In this document: positions 35,617 to 47,950 of the stretch, piece by piece
Layout: each line of letters opens with the position of its first letter
Numbering within the stretch: position 1 is the first letter of the stretch
Assembly (NCBI GenBank): GCA_037043235.1
Contig: JAWRVZ010000029.1
Span: 3,593,501-3,657,500 of the forward strand
Source of the DNA: Rhodeus uyekii
Lineage: Eukaryota > Chordata > Actinopteri > Cypriniformes > Acheilognathidae
Reading direction: 5' to 3'
DNA: 64,000 nt
Translations under genes and position numbers: made by a program
Notes under the pieces: model-generated
Told to the model about the DNA's origin: nothing
The model's input: only the letters and a program-made list of their open reading frames with translations
Database searches by the model: none

Positions 35617-35830
35617 TCAATCCCACGTCTCCTGCCTGCACAAGTGGCCAAAACTCAGGGTCCAGACCAGGCCACTCCAGAAGAAGTCCAGGAGTTCTTC
35701 TGAGCAGGATGAGAGATGGCTGTATGTGACTCCTCCACATACCTCTCGACCTTCCACCCATCCTGATAAGTAAAGTAGATCTCCTCCATCACGCTGGAGG
35801 TAGAGCTGCTGGATTGTGGTAGTCTGTTGT
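35617..35830 (-). pseudogene. gag-like N-terminal fragment
   Basis: Minus-strand ATG at 35789 opens a frame with YQDGWKVERYVEE; the adjacent frame continues with SHLSSCSEELLDFFWSGL. The two together follow the gag pattern seen at 25051 and 49155, split by a frameshift. Confidence 0.45.
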
Positions 35831-36065
35831 TCTTTCACACCGCAGGTTGCATGCAGGGACGATACAGAATCTAAGTGTTCAAAAAGCAAGGACTGAACAG
35901 CTGGGAATAACACAACAACTACAGACATCTAGACAGGGCTTATATACACACAAAACAAGACACAAGACACACCTGAACAGAACTAACTTAATCAGTCACA
36001 ATGGAGACAGGGGAAAACTGAACAAATACAGACAGTGAACACTAAACCGGCTCAAACCTAACTAA

Positions 36066-37680
36066 GATAGAATGTATTTACGTGTGTGTGTCTATAAGTT
36101 TATGTTCTTTCCATGAGGAGAAGTTCACATATTGGAGTTTATGTTAAACATACGTAGCAATGTGCAAATTACGAATGTTTCAGTCTTCTTTTCTCCTAAT
36201 GGCAGGAAAATCTTGACCAGAGATTGAAAACGACTTTTAAATGAAAGACAAGAAGTTTGTGTCCGAATTTAAAGCGCTGAGAAAATTAAGAACAGTCTTA
36301 ATTGGCTTTGATTAATCACTTTTGTCCTGTAGACTCCAAGACATTGATTTGCATGAGCTTTTCCTTTTTTAAGGATTCAGTTTTTCTTGATGGTTTTAAG
36401 TACTTAAGCAATTCCTTACAAGAAATCAAAGGTGTGCTCTCAGACACGCATGCTTATCTAATCTGTCATTTTGCTTTTATCATAAGATATTGATTCAGGC
36501 GTCTCCTCCTCCCCCTCTATATGAGTCATTCAGCACTGCTGCAGGATTAACACCCAGCTATTGGACTGCTTTATTCAAAAATGCACCATTTAATTCCCCC
36601 TCCCTTCATTTGAAGGCTGATTATCAGCTTGTTTGAGATGTTTCATTTACCTTGGTATTGCCATCTGGTTATCTAACACCCAGCCAATGTATGCTACCCT
36701 CCACTGAAGCTCTTGCATGAATCATGACTGTTAGACATATTGCATTAGGTTTGAGGTCATTAACATTTATTCACAAATGGTATCACTGATGCCCTACAGT
36801 CATCTGAGATCTGCTGCAGAGGGTAACGTAATGATAGAATAACATATTTCATTTTTGAGTAGACTAGAGACTATTAGAGTGCGCTGCTGGGAGTCTATAA
36901 ACACTATTTTTGTAGACCAAAACCCACAAATAAGTTCACATTTTAGCTCTTCTAGTTCCATTGAAATCCTGAAGCCAAAGGGTTTTTGGTTAAATGCAAT
37001 ATGTAGTGAACATAACCATATTTCTGTATGGAAATTGCCCCTTGTGATTTACATACAATAATAAACTTAAAACTTGCATTAACTTACACTGTTTAAAAAT
37101 ATAAAGAAAATAGGTTTTTTTTCTAATTCTGAGGATCTGAATTTTTGTTCAGGCTAGTCAATGGTGGAGTAAATAGGAACTGACTTCACTACTTTACTTT
37201 TTCCCCACCATTGGCTGAATTTTCTGGCTATCCTTGTTTGCATTGTTATACGAGAGGGGCTGCTATTATACATCTGAAAGAGAACAGACTCTCTGGGTCA
37301 AAACTCTAGAGAAGCTGAAGCAGAAACAAGTGATAGATTGCTTACGCAAATGTAAAACAACATGATCATCCAACTTTCAAAAGCATGTAAATCAAAATTG
37401 CCTAACGTTTCTGAATGAGATGTCGATTCCATGAAAAGGAAACGAATGCGAAGCTTTGGAGGTGTTGATATCCTCGATCTACTCCATCTGTGTTTTGATC
37501 ATTGCTCTGAATCTAATCCTAATGAAGTCTTTGATAAAAAATTCGATTTTCTCAGCTTTTTAGTTTAAATGGAGATTGCCCACATTCGTGTTGATAAAAA
37601 AGAATGCATGAAGCTAAAATAAAAATGTGTTTTTTAAGGAAAGAGGTCAAGTTAAATATATCAAGAATAAAAAAGTAATA
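36066..37680. other. intergenic, nothing recognised
   Basis: No exon, repeat end or RNA gene that I can support. Confidence 0.35.
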
Positions 37681-37990
37681 CCTAAATAGGAACATAGTAT
37701 ACTTAAAGTGCAAAAATAATATATAAAAAGTAAACTATAAGTGTGATATGTTCACTTAAAGAAAAGTACCTTACAAGTACCTGCATACTTGACTTCAAAG
37801 TGTACTTTCATAAATAAAAAGTACAACAAATATTAACTATTCAAATAGTAAACTGCTAGATTAGTACTTATGGTGCACTTTTAACCACTTTTAACCAATT
37901 TAGTCCCAAATAGTATTGAAATAATACACTTACACGTTTACTATTAGCACATTGATATTAGTATACTTACTACATAAAGTACACTTAAAA
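37681..37990. repeat. dispersed AT-rich repeat (agtatactt/agtacactt type)
   Basis: Dense in short variants of aagtacacttaaa, agtatactta and their complements, a composition typical of a widespread fish repeat. The Tigger-like element follows directly. Confidence 0.4.
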
Positions 37991-37995
37991 AGATA

Positions 37996-38367
37996 CAGTA
38001 ATCCCTCGCCACTTCACAGTTCAAGTTTTGCTGTCTCATTGCATTAAAAAATATTCATCGAAAAATAAATAAAATTTCAAAAATACCACCATAACAGTAG
38101 CCGAATTGCTGAAAGGAGCATTGTTTTATCGTGATGCGAGACAGACGGTTTCCCAGGATGCCAGACAAAGAGAGAAACTCTCTCAGAGGTTTTGTACACA
38201 ACCACGGGCGCTCAGAAAAGACACGTGATTGGTTCCCGGTGCGAGATCGACCAATGAGAGCACGAGTGGATGTATCCCGTGAGCTGATTGGCTGATCCTA
38301 CTTCGCAGATTTTCACCTATCGCGGGGGTTCCGGTCCACATTAACTGCAATAAACGAGGGATCACTG
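37996..38367. mobile_element. Tigger-like MITE, 372 bp
   Basis: Ends CAGTAATCCCTCGCCACTTC and, inverted, CAGTGATCCCTCGTTTATTG, with TA on both sides (37994-37995, 38368-38369). No transposase. Confidence 0.8.
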
Positions 38368-38369
38368 TA

Positions 38370-39108
38370 CTTTAAAACATTTTTAAATAAACACTTGTTG
38401 TCTGAAGCTTAATGTACAACATTTTATATTGCGACCGTATTGTAGTTCATAGGCTACGTTTAGCTTTTTACTGCTAACAAATGTATTTAGACTTGGAAAT
38501 TAAAGTTGTGTTCATGTAGAAATGTTTTTTGTAAGAGTGGAATGCAACATCAGGACATTGTTTCATTTAATATTTAAGCATACTTATGGCTAGCAAACAC
38601 CACTAATCATGAGGCCAGATTATTCAAAATATATATGCTGAGTTGCCATGCCTCAGTCGGTTGCATTGTTCAGTAAAAAGTGGTATAAGTTAAAAATGAT
38701 CAGGCTAATCGGTTTAAAATCGATTAATTAATATTATGAATAAATAGTTTGAAATCGGAACATGCGATCATGTTTAAAACACAGCAGTCTAGCAGTTTTG
38801 TTGGGTCTCCATAGGTCATTAGTACTGCGAGTTAAAGGGCTTTTATAACAGCATGAAATCATTACATCTCATTAGGTCTTTTGAAGAGAACGACATTCAT
38901 TTGCTTCCAGTGAGGCGAGGCTGGAGAAGCTGAGGAAGAGAGTCCAGAGTGTAGTCCTCCTGATCTTACTGTATGGAGACTGCATTCAGTGGTTGTTTAC
39001 TTATGATTGCCATGCATTATTAATGCATCAAATCTAGTTCCATGCACAGAATCAGTGGTTTAGGAATAGAACAAAACAAGTAAAGACTGTAACCGGAGAA
39101 CTGATTAG
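38370..39108. other. intergenic, nothing recognised
   Basis: No supported feature. Confidence 0.3.
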
Positions 39109-39187
39109 AATGTCAATGTGTTCCTTGAATGCAATGTAAGTCGCTTTGGATAAAAGCATCTGCCAAATGCATAAATGTAAATGTAAA
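39109..39187 (+). repeat. SINE 3' part
   Basis: ttccttgaatgcaatgtaag, tcgctttggataaaagcatc and an atgtaaatgtaaa tail: the conserved 3' half of the SINE at 40527-40682, in the opposite orientation. Confidence 0.7.
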
Positions 39188-40526
39188 CCAAAAATGTACT
39201 CAATAGACATGATTTGATAATGTCACGTGCATTTCCACTTAAAGGATAGAGCATTGCAGTGATGATGTATCTTTGTAGTCCGCATCACACTGTTTCCCTC
39301 AACAAAAACTCATAGGGATTTCTCCTTTGTGGGATATTTTCCATCATGATAATCTTCAAAAAAAAGCAAAGCAATCCGACATCCAAAGCTTAGTTCGGCT
39401 GTGACCCGCATGAAAAGAAATTAAAGTCAGCGTGATTTTCCTGGCTCCAATGGGCTACATGTTTGTTTCCAATATCACAGTTTTTTCATGAATCTCAAAG
39501 TAACTTTGTGTATTAAATATAATTATAAGCAAAAGAGACAGATCACAAATATCATTGTTCATTGATTTCACATATGTTTCATTAACCTGTGTCAATGTAC
39601 TGGTAAGAAAGTACAATATACTGGAAGTAAAATAATCACTTTGACGTTGTCTTTTTCAGAAAGATAGTTGCAGAACTGAAACGAAGCAGCAGTTTTGAAT
39701 GCACTCAAATTTTGAAGACGTGTTTTCGAAAGTTTGCGTTTCCAGACACCTAAAACACTATTGTCGCGTAAACCAGAGTTATGATCAAAACACAAATGGA
39801 GTAGATTGAGTCCATCAACGCTCCTAAAGATTGCACAGTCCTAATAGTTTGTCCTGGGTCGACTTTTAATGTTAACCCTGAAATAAGGGAAACTCAAACT
39901 CTTCTGTAAACCCAGAGTTTCTTTCAGTGTCCTCGCCTTTTTTAAAGAAGAAGCAGTTTTTTGAAATACCTCATTTATTCTTTGGGTATATTCATTCATT
40001 CCACATATTTCCATCAAGCAGAGATGATCTAAGTGAATAAAATGGCATGTCCTGTAATGGATGATCCTGTAGATGAGGATATTGCATTCATTTGCATTAA
40101 TTCGTAGGGAGTTGCATTTACATCAGTAGAGGATTTGTCACATCCCTGTGCATTTTTATTTGAGCTGTACCGTTTTTTTGTAACAGTCAATTAAATACAT
40201 CCATAATCTCATCCATCATTGCATTGATAACATCAATGCACTTACATCCGAGCAGATTCAACTTTAAGAAACTTTACTTTTCTTGGCAAATGGTGTATTT
40301 TTGTTTAACAGCGGGATGCAGAGCACATTAGTAAACCCACTGTTTGCAGAGCTGTAAGGAAAGTGTGCCTCGCTCTCAAGTGCTTTCTGATCATTTTTAT
40401 GTTATTTCCTCGGCACAAAGCTGTGAGTGCCATCAAAGAGGAGTTTCAGTTTTACAGTTCGGCAGTGTGGAAATCAGTTAATCTGAGAAATGATGTTCAG
40501 TTAAGAATATCTTGGTGCGACCTCTG
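39188..40526. other. intergenic, nothing recognised
   Basis: Unremarkable AT-rich DNA. Confidence 0.3.
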
Positions 40527-40682
40527 GACATTTACATTTCACATTTAAATTTATGCATGTGGCAGACGCTTTTATCCAAAGCCACTTACATTGCATTCAA
40601 GGTACATAACATTTCTGTTCTTGCTTTCTCTGGGAATCGAACCCATGACCTTGACATTGAAAGCACCAATGTTTGTTGTTTT
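40527..40682 (-). mobile_element. tRNA-headed SINE
   Basis: Read on the minus strand it has tgctttcaatgtcaaggtca then tgggttcgattcccagag, where GGTTCGATTCC is a tRNA B box. Next comes a body with accttgaatgcaatgtaagt, then the ggataaaagcgtctgccaca block and an atgtaaatg tail. It is a standard cyprinid SINE layout. Confidence 0.75.
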
Positions 40683-41128
40683 CCTGTTTGAGTTACAGAG
40701 GACATAACCTATTCAACATATTTTCCCATCATTACACCTTCCGAAAATAAAGCTGACTATGTCAAGAAGAGATCCATCAACAGCATGAATATGCAGGCAA
40801 ACTGCCAGCTCTAATGGTCAAAGACTACATCACAATACTGTAACTCATAGGCGGAGTTTGGGGGGGGCTGGGGGGGGCACTGCCCCCCAGACCAGAGCCA
40901 ATTAATGCCTGCCTTGTGCTTTGAATATGTTTTTTTGTTATTACAGAATTCATATTTTCTCGTTTTATTTGTTTTATCTTATTCTGTGTATAGAAGGAGT
41001 AAGATTTGGCTAATTAATGTTTTATTACTGTAGCTTTATTACATTCTCCCGCGATTTGCGAATCTCAAAGTATCGCGGTACGTGAGTGGACGCTCTTCTC
41101 GTTCTGTTTTACGCGCTGAATAAACAAA

Positions 41129-41243
41129 ATGGACATTCGTCGTTTTTTTTATAAATCCACTACTAAAAGTGTCAAATCTATCAGAAGAGAAGACAGTGGA
41201 CATCTACGCATCTCGGAAAAAGAGGCGGCTTCTTCTGCATTAG
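41129..41243 (+). pseudogene. remnant first exon of a hAT transposase
   Basis: ATG opens MDIRRFFYKSTTKSVKSIRR and continues to EKEAASSAL, with a good donor G|GTAAGA at 41244. A short basic N-terminus starting MDIR-FF is usual for TTF/ZMYM-type hAT proteins. No later exon or catalytic part remains. Confidence 0.5.
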
Positions 41244-41466
41244 GTAAGATATTGTAATGTCTGAAGTAGTTCTATGACAGGTCAAGGGAGGATCTGTTTA
41301 TTAACTTTAATCGGAACGAAGAACAACACACTGTAACAATCGCACCCGTCTATTAAACACACTCGCTTTGCACTTCTGAACTCCCCGTGTTAACCCTATC
41401 ACTGCCGATGCAAAACAAAACAGCAACTACAAAGAGTCTGTTCTATTCGCTATTCTTTGTATAAAG

Positions 41467-41934
41467 CAGTGGTTCTCAAATAGTGGGGCGCACGTTACCC
41501 TGGGGTACATGCTTTTTTTTTGCCAGGGAGTAGGTTTTCTTGCACTGAACAAGAGCAGAAGTTCAGATAATCATCCCCTCATCCTTTGATGTGTACGATC
41601 ACGCCGGTGTTCATGTGTCACGTGATCAATCACTAAATTCACACGTGTTTTCACGCAATATCTGGCACTGAGCCAAAAAAAAGACGGGCTCTGAGCTTGT
41701 CATTTATCACAACAACTCAGTGTTTTCAACCACATAAGATTTCTTTTCGGTTTCAACAAGTTGAGCTAACAACTTGGTGACTATTTTGAATTATCTATTA
41801 TACAGCTTGTGACTGCGGTATGTCAGGTGATAAGCATGACGCGTTACCATGGAAACAATAAAGGCGAAAGTTTTTGCCGAGAAATGTTTACCTCTTCCTA
41901 GGGGGGCGTGACAGAAAATAATTGAGAAGCACTG
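41467..41934. mobile_element. hAT MITE (468 bp) nested inside the larger hAT
   Basis: Left end CAGTGGTTCTCAAATAGTGG and inverted right end CAGTGCTTCTCAATTA. The perfect 8-bp duplication gtataaag lies at 41459-41466 and 41935-41942. The ends are of the Charlie type. No ORF. Confidence 0.88.
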
Positions 41935-42326
41935 GTATAAAGTCATTGTTCATTGTAAATGTATTTTATATGTAAAATTAATGATATATAAATATGATAT
42001 AAAAAAAACTGAGCTCGTGGTCTGGTGCCCCCCCAAGCACAAAAGTGAAACTCCGCCTATGCTGTAACTAACATATCTCATTTTTTGCAAGACAAAATCG
42101 TTTGTGATTCTGCAAATATCACAATGTGAAGGCCAAGTGGCCCAGCTCGGTTTATAACTCATGAATATATTTTGAGGCAAACCTGATCAACAGGCAAATG
42201 TACGCACATCTAGTTCTGCTGGTGAGAAATATGCAGACCTCTTTTTAAAGCTCGATGTTCCATTGATAATGGCTTTTTCATGCACCCTTAACTCAAAGTC
42301 AGTCTATTTAAGAGTTGATTGAACTA

Positions 42327-42960
42327 CCGTATTTTCCCGCATATAACCCGCGGAATATACCAGAATTTACAAACCCTGCAGGGGGTGCGGGCTATATAAG
42401 GGTGCGGGCTATATCACAACATTTTTACATGTAATATTTCAAAATATTTTTTAAGGTTAATTTTGCTGTATTTTCTTTCAGTTTTCCTTTCTTGCGAGGG
42501 TCATTGTCTCTGGCGCTTGTACTATCACTCTGACAGCTGGCGCTGATAGGCTGTCTGACCTGTCAATCATGCTAGAAGACGTGATTGGCTGTGCTGCCAT
42601 GAGGGCGGGCTCTTCTCATCTCATCCGATGATCAACACCTGTAGAATCGCTTTTTAAGGGACGGGAGAGACTGCTTTTTCTTTTTGTTCTGATTCTGACT
42701 TGTATTTTTTTTCTTATTGTTTGAATTTCGCGCACAAGCACTGTGTACCGAGCCTGAACAGATATGGATAATTGACGTCATGCGAGCAACATTCGAAATT
42801 CAAAATATGAACTTACACAAAAATGTTCATCAATCTATGGGTGCGGGTTATATAAGGGTGCGGGTTATCCCAACCATTTTTTACACAAACGCCCCAAACC
42901 CACGGGCTATATGAGGGTGCGGATTATCTACATCTGCGGGTTATATGCGGGAAAATACGG
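42327..42960. mobile_element. TA-flanked MITE, 634 bp
   Basis: The ends CCGTATTTTCCCGCATATAA are exactly mirrored, with TA on both sides (42325-42326, 42961-42962). Near both ends the phrase gggtgcgggctatataaggg recurs as variants (42372-42415, 42838-42925). It is related in its first bases to the MITE at 26713. Confidence 0.85.
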
Positions 42961-42962
42961 TA

Positions 42963-44466
42963 ACTCAGAGTTTCCCATCTCAAGGTAATTCAACTCAGGA
43001 TTGGTTGAACCTCCTAATTAAAACTGGTCCTTGCTTATATATAACACCACTTATTTTTCGACTGTGTTTTGATCCAGAGATTCACTACTGTTTCAGAAGA
43101 TGTGTAATAGCATATAACATTATAGGTCTAACCGTATATAACAGTGAAAAAATGTTGGTAAATGGCCGGGAAAGATTGAAGAGTTATTATTCTGCAAGTG
43201 TCACTGGCTGCACTTTTAAGATCGATCTTTATTATGAATCATCTAGGCTAAATAACACAGAATAGACACTTCTGTCCATTGTCTCCCTCTTGAACAGAAC
43301 CATGTCCTCATTAAGACAGTATCATTCGATATGACATTATATTTGATCCAACCAAGGTCATTTTGAACTTTGCCCAGAGAATAAAACTGGCTCTTTATGG
43401 GCAAACATGTTCGGTGACAACCAGGTTGGAGAATTTTGTATTTCATTTTCCTAATACTGTATGCAGGCCAATTGCTTCTTTGTTTGGGGCTACACAAATC
43501 CTCTACAAACAATCTCCACCATGCAATGACCATAAAACTAATTTTTTTTTTTTTATGTTTTTGAACGCATTGTTACTATGAACATTGTTCTATGTACTAT
43601 GTATGCATAATGAATCGGATTTCCTTTCAGTCCTGGCTTATTCAGTATGATATACTGTTTTGTATTCTGTAGACAAAATGAGTGTTTAGTATTCCAGAGT
43701 AATTGTAATGCTAAAGGCATAAATAGAGTCCCTGTTGAGACTATGGCCACTAACTTTGAAATCAAAGTGCAAATCAAAACAATTAAACTGTCATTATGGT
43801 AGAACAGCAAATGGGACATGTCAGTTCCATCATTGCATCTTTGTGATTCAATGCAAGTTTAAGCAAGATTTATTTTTAAGATATGATTTATCTAGCCACT
43901 GAAGTGTGCAGAAAATATTATGAGGATATCCAAAGCTTGAAAGAATCTTCCATAAGAGATTATGATAATCATCCTGTTGTAAAGAGCATTGCCCTTAGCA
44001 GAAAACTTTTTCATGCTGCATCAAAGTTTACAAAGAAGAGAGATAAACACTTTTATCACACCAACAAAGCTTCATAGAAACAGGGGAAGAGTGTAGATAA
44101 AGGGCATTCGGTTCATGTTAAGAACTGAATTCCTGAGTTTTGGAAATATGAAAAACAAGAAGTTGTAAAATGTTTTAGGAAATGTTTCCCTGTTCCAGGG
44201 AATTGAGTTCAACCATGACAGGTCAGAGAGCTGCTCCAATTACTGTCTTTCTCCCTTACATACTTACACACAGAGAACTAGTATTTGGGTGAAGTATTTG
44301 GACACTTAATCATAACTAAACTTTATTTCTGTACCCTACAGAATAAACTGTAATTATATATGCAAATTATATTTTAGTTTTTATAGAATATTTGATATTG
44401 ATCTAATAGACATTCATACATTTTAAGTCACACATTGGCATCCGTTTAAATGCATTTTAAGACTGT
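42963..44466. other. intergenic, nothing recognised
   Basis: Short ORFs only (106 codons at 42945, 64 at 43883), with no motif I know. Confidence 0.35.
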
Positions 44467-44468
44467 GA

Positions 44469-44538
<70 letters not shown>
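44467..44538 (+). repeat. (AT)n microsatellite
   Basis: About 35 AT repeats. Confidence 0.97.
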
Positions 44539-44544
<6 letters not shown>

Positions 44545-47455
44545 CCACACTTGATTAACACATTATATTGAGTTAACAGCATTCAAAATATGATTCATCG
44601 TATAAAAGTTTGTGGGTGATTGACAGGAGTTGTAAAGAGGTCAGGACCAACTGTGTGGTATAAACAGTGTTTCACACCACAGAAATCTGGTGCGAGCTGC
44701 AGCCCGACTGCACAGGGAGTTATTACACACAAACCTATTATATAAATAATATTTTTCTTATTAACTCTCAGACCATTTTTCACTTTAAAAAAGCCCGCAC
44801 ATTATGCCAGTAGATGCCCGCTGGAGCTCAGTTCTTCGCTCAAGGGCAGAATGGGAACAGAAGAATCAAATTATGACCATAGAGACTGTTCAGTATCACC
44901 TCGAGACTAATTAGGTGTCTCATCAAACCACTAAATCCAGTGAAAGTGGTTGGTTTCTGCAACTTAATAAATACTTGTACTGAATTTGAAAACAAAAGTT
45001 TTTTTAAGGGAAAACAACATGGCAATTTCTCTAGCCATACCAAGGCCTGATTACTGCCACATTTGTTCTCAATCAAGAAATCACTTAAGGGGAGAAGCCA
45101 GACCACTTGTAGATGAATTGAAATCAAAAATCAAAAATAAATTGTATTATGTGTGTATAAAGACAAGAAAACGAATCTAAACAGGAGACAGATTTACCAT
45201 TCTCATTCTTTGTTATAAAAGCCATTTGATTTCTTGGTAAAGGATGCTTTTTTTTATTCATGAATGCATATTTGTATCAGCCTAATTATCCTGACCTTTA
45301 AAATACAAAGAATAGCATATTATTTGTCACACCATTGTTGCAGACAGGTGATTTGATGCTAAAAATTGCAATAATGATGCAATATGGCCACAAATAAAAT
45401 AAAAAGCCTGTTGTTGAGCCTGAAGGTTCACATCACACTGCCTCATAATCGAGTGTGACTTAACATAAAAAGCACTAATTGATTCCTCAGAGGCAGGGAA
45501 GCATTCAACCTGAAAACGACAAGAGTTATGTCAATATATAATGTGGCTTTTCCAGAAAAAATGCCAGAGAAATTGTGAGGTATTTATCATTTTAATTAAA
45601 ATAGTTATAGCCTACTGTTTCATACTTTCATACATTCTCCAAATTCTCTCAGAAAGCCTCTAAATTATCGACAATGTCAAACCCTGAAAATGGTGTAGAT
45701 TTGATTTATTACACTTCAGTATACTCTCCGTTCTTACATAGTAAAACTGGAAGCTCTGGTTGCCAGAATAATTCTGTAAAAAATACAGTAAAATATACGG
45801 ATACTGTAAAAGAACAAAAATACATATACAAATATATACATATATACAAATATTATACATATCTCAACCTGTAAATCAAACAGCTCTTGTTCTGCTGAAT
45901 TAGCGATGCTAATGCTAATGCTAATGCTAAACCAAAATCTGTTATGTACTTTTTTATATCTATTGACATCCACCATAACACAGGAGGTAAAGAGAAAACC
46001 AATTTTACAATAATGAAGTTTTTCACAAGCAGCGTTTCCAGAAGCTAAGGTTAATAGTAATATATAGAAGCTGCACATAGTGTCATACACACAAACACAA
46101 AACACCATCATGTAACAAACATGACACTAAAACATTCATTAAACAACATAAAACCATAATGTACATAACTGATGAGAAAAAAATAAGAAGAAACATAATT
46201 ATTAAATTAAAAAACATTACAGTAAAAGATGATTTGTTCTTTTTCTTCCAAAAATGACACAATGAACAGTATTTTCACTGTAAAGTTAAACAAAATGTTA
46301 GATCTATTACATTTTTTCCCCGTACTTAATACGGGAACTTACTGTAATTTATTTTACAGTCTTTTACAATTACATTTACAATTACTTTTACATTGTCCAT
46401 GCCTACTGTAATCTGATTGATAGTTTACACTTTCAGCAATTAAAAGCCTTTTACTGTATTTCTAAAGACGTCCCCTGTCTTGTCTTGGTACAAGTGTCAT
46501 CTTTATTGATTTTTGTAATGCAAGCAAGAATATAGCATTGAATATTCCTTAATAAACATTTACACGCAACTTAAGCTTAAGTCAATTAATTTTTGCTTTC
46601 TTTCTAGAAAATTCATGTTAAAAATGCAGTATTAAATATGATCCACGGTTTCATTTTTACATGACACAAGCAGAGATTTTCACTCCAGTTTACATGCAAT
46701 TTTAGTTATTCGCTAATAAGCATGGTTATAATCTCATTTGGAAAGGAATTCAAGCATATCATGTCACCGGCCTTTGTTTCAATCTACTCACAGCAAAATC
46801 AAAATACATTTTTATGGATGTACTGGATATTTTTCAACACAGTGATGAACACTGAAGGCCTTTTGTGAAGGCCTGCCCATTAGTAAAATGATTGAATAAT
46901 TTAATTGTAAATAAAATGACCTTTCACTTGACTACCTCATGCAGAACGATCCCTAACAACTTCAGTAATTTAGTGCACAGCCAGGATATCTTCAACACCA
47001 TCCGCGGCTGCCAGTAAGGGAGGTTCTCAGCGGAGTGGTGTGTTTGTTTAGTTTTTATTTTACAAGAACGACATGAAGAGAGCATCCACAGCTGTTGTTT
47101 ATATAGTGGCGTGTGGTCTGTTGAAGTAGTGTTTGCTGCAAACAAAGGTGCATGTTCACTTCATTCTTGCTGTTTGAGGGAGGAACTTTTCACGTGTCGA
47201 TGGGTCTGGTCTTCATCTTATTCGACAACAATTCATATTTTGAACTATTATTATTACAGTCTTTATTTAAAAATTGTGGAGTGCCTTGAAAATAATTATC
47301 ACAACACTGGAGAAACAGGCTTATACTAATTCTTATTAATCCTGTTTTTATTATCATTACAAGTCAAAAGATTAATACATTCAGAACAGGATTAGAATAC
47401 GATTGCATTTTAAATATGATCCAAATATTTTTTTGCACAACAGCAGAACCAAACC
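44539..47455. other. intergenic, nothing recognised
   Basis: AT-rich. A short (gctaat)n run lies at 45905-45930, and scattered acagtaaaa-type motifs lie between 45775 and 46460, perhaps from a worn MITE. No gene seen. Confidence 0.35.
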
Positions 47456-47460
47456 ATAAT

Positions 47461-47789
47461 TGTAACCACTGCGGAGGCTGTGTGTAAAACGCGGAGATAC
47501 ACAGACGCAGGGAGAACAGGATAAACTCAAAATGTAACTTTAATTAGAAACAATAAACAAAAAGGCACGCGAGGGTGCAAACAGAAAACTCGGAAGGGGA
47601 AACAAGGAGCATACTTCCACAACTGACAAAAATACATTCAACGACTGACAAAGACATGGTAGAATGGGAGGATTAAATACAAGAGGAGATCGCAAACAGG
47701 TGGCGTAACTAAATGGGTAATTAAACTAACAAGACATCTACGGGAACACATAAGGGACAAAACAGGAGGATCATGACATGACTGTGACA
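47461..47789 (-). repeat. 3' LTR, 329 bp
   Basis: Read on the minus strand it begins TGTCACAGTCATGTCATGAT and ends TGCAGTGG-type CCGCAGTGGTTACA. Confidence 0.85.
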
Positions 47790-47806
47790 GTAGCTCCCCC
47801 TCCCGG
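47790..47806 (-). promoter_or_regulatory. polypurine tract
   Basis: On the minus strand ccgggagggggagctac directly precedes the TGTCAC of the 3' LTR, the place where plus-strand DNA synthesis starts in LTR elements. Confidence 0.75.
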
Positions 47807-47950
47807 AAGGCGCGACCTCGCGCCTAAACAGGTTGACAGCGGAGGGCGGGAGGGGGACCAGGGGGCGGACCGAACAAAACACGACATAGAGTCCAAACAA
47901 AATTAATCAAGTCCATATAAATTACAATGTCCAGGGGGGTACAGGCGGGA

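Larger units (their letters stand above)
33146..36065 (-). mobile_element. LTR-type element whose interior is a minisatellite (ends approximate)
   Basis: A direct repeat of about 40 bp (gttgcaggcagggacaaaac at 33148; gttgcatgcagggacgatac at 35847) marks the two ends of a block on the minus strand. Just inside the right copy, at 35789 leftward, lies a gag-like start (MEEIYFTYQDGWKVERYVEE). Then come a stretch rich in Ser, Leu and Trp and, for 2 kb, the 27-bp array. The right LTR is about 220 bp and the left one is much shortened. The overall layout resembles the element at 47461-49290. The LTR reading is inference. Confidence 0.5.
40846..42061 (+). mobile_element. hAT element, 1.2 kb, perfect 8-bp target duplication
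   Basis: The ends CATAGGCGGAGTTT are exactly mirrored. The 8-bp duplication ctgtaact is at 40838-40845 and 42062-42069. G/C runs follow the left end and precede the right end. It holds one coding remnant (41129-41243) and a second hAT (41467-41934). The eight-base duplication and ends of this type point to the hAT superfamily. Confidence 0.88.

Noticed and set aside
38913..38960. Exon-like stretch (ttgcttccag, then SEARLEKLRKRVQ)
   Set aside because: Single short block with a poor donor and no partner exons nearby; not enough to call a gene.
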